From Dehalococcoidia bacterium (GTDB lineage Bacteria; Chloroflexota; Dehalococcoidia; Dehalococcoidales; G020351185), in assembly GCA_030635945.1 (NCBI GenBank), contig DAOVXW010000040.1, positions 1-5,966 of the forward strand: a DNA stretch of 5,966 nucleotides, given 5' to 3'. Below are positions 5,262 through 5,966 of the stretch, one piece after another. Made by a program: the position numbers and the translations under genes. Numbering within the stretch: position 1 is the first letter of the stretch; every line of letters starts with the position of its first letter. Under the pieces are notes generated by a model that worked only from the letters and a program-made list of their open reading frames with translations, was not told the DNA's origin and did not search any database.

Positions 5262-5966
5262 ATGTTGACAATCGGCACGGCCGGCCATATCGATCACGGT
5301 AAATCCTCTCTTGTTAAGGCGCTGACTTCTATAGACCCCGATAGATTACCCGAAGAAAAAGAGCGTGGTATGACCATAGACCTGGGTTTTGCCTGGCTGC
5401 AGGCGTCTTCCGGAGAGATGGTCGGCATCGTTGACGTACCGGGGCATGAACACTTTGTGCGCAATGTAATACCCGGGTTGGGTGGCATCGATGCTGCCCT
5501 GCTGGTTGTCGCCGCCGATGACGGCTGGATGCCGCAGACAGAGGAGCACGTGCAGATTCTGGACATGCTGGGCGTGAAAAATGGCATCGTTGCCCTGACA
5601 AAGATAGACCTTATTGATGACCCCGGCTGGCTGGATCTGGTTGAGAAGGAAATAACAGAGAAATTAGCGCTAACCGGCCTGAGGAATGCACCCATAATAA
5701 AGGTCAGCAGTAAAGACGGCAGCGGTATTCAACAGCTGAAAGAAGCCATCGACAAGCTGGTACTGGAACTGGTTCCTAGGAAGGATATCGGCAAACCACG
5801 CCTGCCGGTAGACCGCGTCTTTACGATGAAGGGGAGTGGGGTGGTGGTAACCGGGACGCTCATCAACGGTAGCCTATCCGTCGGCGATGAGGTCTTTATC
5901 TCCCCGGGTGGGCAGACGGCACATATCCGCTCTATAGAGAGCTATAAACAGCAGGTGAAAAGGGCA
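5262..5966 (+). CDS. selB: Selenocysteine-specific elongation factor, N-terminal part (truncated by window end)
   Basis: SelB is an EF-Tu-like GTPase that carries Sec-tRNA-Sec to ribosomes at UGA codons with a SECIS. The ATG at 5262 has AAAGAGGA at 5245-5252 as Shine-Dalgarno, 9 nt upstream, inside the end of selA. The frame is open through the last base, giving 235 residues. GTPase motifs are visible: AGHIDHGKSS (G1, 7-16), ERGMTIDLGF (G2, 34-43, the SelB-type RGMTIDLG), DVPGH (G3, 58-62), TKID (G4, 113-116) and SSKDG (G5, 149-153). From about residue 175 the EF-Tu-like domain II begins (VDRVFTMKGSGVVVTGTL). The winged-helix SECIS-binding domain would lie beyond the window. Confidence 0.97.
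   Translation, partial: MLTIGTAGHIDHGKSSLVKALTSIDPDRLPEEKERGMTIDLGFAWLQASSGEMVGIVDVPGHEHFVRNVIPGLGGIDAALLVVAADDGWMPQTEEHVQILDMLGVKNGIVALTKIDLIDDPGWLDLVEKEITEKLALTGLRNAPIIKVSSKDGSGIQQLKEAIDKLVLELVPRKDIGKPRLPVDRVFTMKGSGVVVTGTLINGSLSVGDEVFISPGGQTAHIRSIESYKQQVKRA

Noticed and set aside
4621..5271. 216-codon minus-strand frame across the selA 3' half
   Set aside because: It is antisense to conserved SelA motifs, and its translation is a low-complexity, Tyr/Gln-rich mirror of the coding strand.

Overview
The window holds a bacterial selenocysteine (Sec) locus, selC-selD-selA-selB, all on the + strand. It lies downstream of the end of a UbiE/MenG-type methyltransferase gene and a complete B12-binding-type radical SAM gene. 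Bacterial affiliation follows from the SelA homolog (archaea and eukaryotes use PSTK/SepSecS instead), the bacterial-style tRNA-Sec with encoded CCA, consensus -35/-10 promoters and Shine-Dalgarno sites. The Sec machinery and the radical SAM/cobalamin enzyme suggest an anaerobe. A Chloroflexota (Dehalococcoidia-like) or deltaproteobacterial-type organism is possible, but the phylum cannot be fixed from this sequence.

Layout: 1-444 is the C-terminal part of a class I SAM methyltransferase (UbiE/MenG-like). 472-2184 is a 570-aa radical SAM protein with an N-terminal cobalamin-binding-like domain, ending at a strong intrinsic terminator (2200-2237). 2238-2684 is an AT-rich gap without a long ORF. 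It carries a good minus-strand promoter, a hairpin at the predicted RNA 5' end, a Shine-Dalgarno with a 27/28-codon ORF, two further stem-loops, and the shared terminator, so it looks like a small unannotated minus-strand transcription unit. A plus-strand promoter with TTTAC half-sites lies at 2584-2634, and a perfect TATAAT sits just before tRNA-Sec. 2685-2778 is selC (UCA anticodon, long variable arm, encoded CCA). 2825-3868 is selD, which starts at TTG and is itself a selenoprotein: an in-frame UGA at 2873-2875 is residue 17, the catalytic Cys/Sec position, followed by a plausible bacterial SECIS hairpin. selA (3865-5256) overlaps selD by 4 bp, and selB (5262 onward) runs off the window.

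How they work together: SelD makes selenophosphate, SelA converts Ser-tRNA-Sec to Sec-tRNA-Sec, and SelB delivers it to UGA codons marked by a SECIS. Since SelD needs Sec for its own synthesis, the locus forms a self-dependent loop. The most notable points are the Sec-encoded SelD that a standard caller would truncate at 2900, a tRNA-Sec that looks like a canonical 8+5 molecule lacking one A, and the putative minus-strand RNA/peptide unit between the radical SAM gene and selC.
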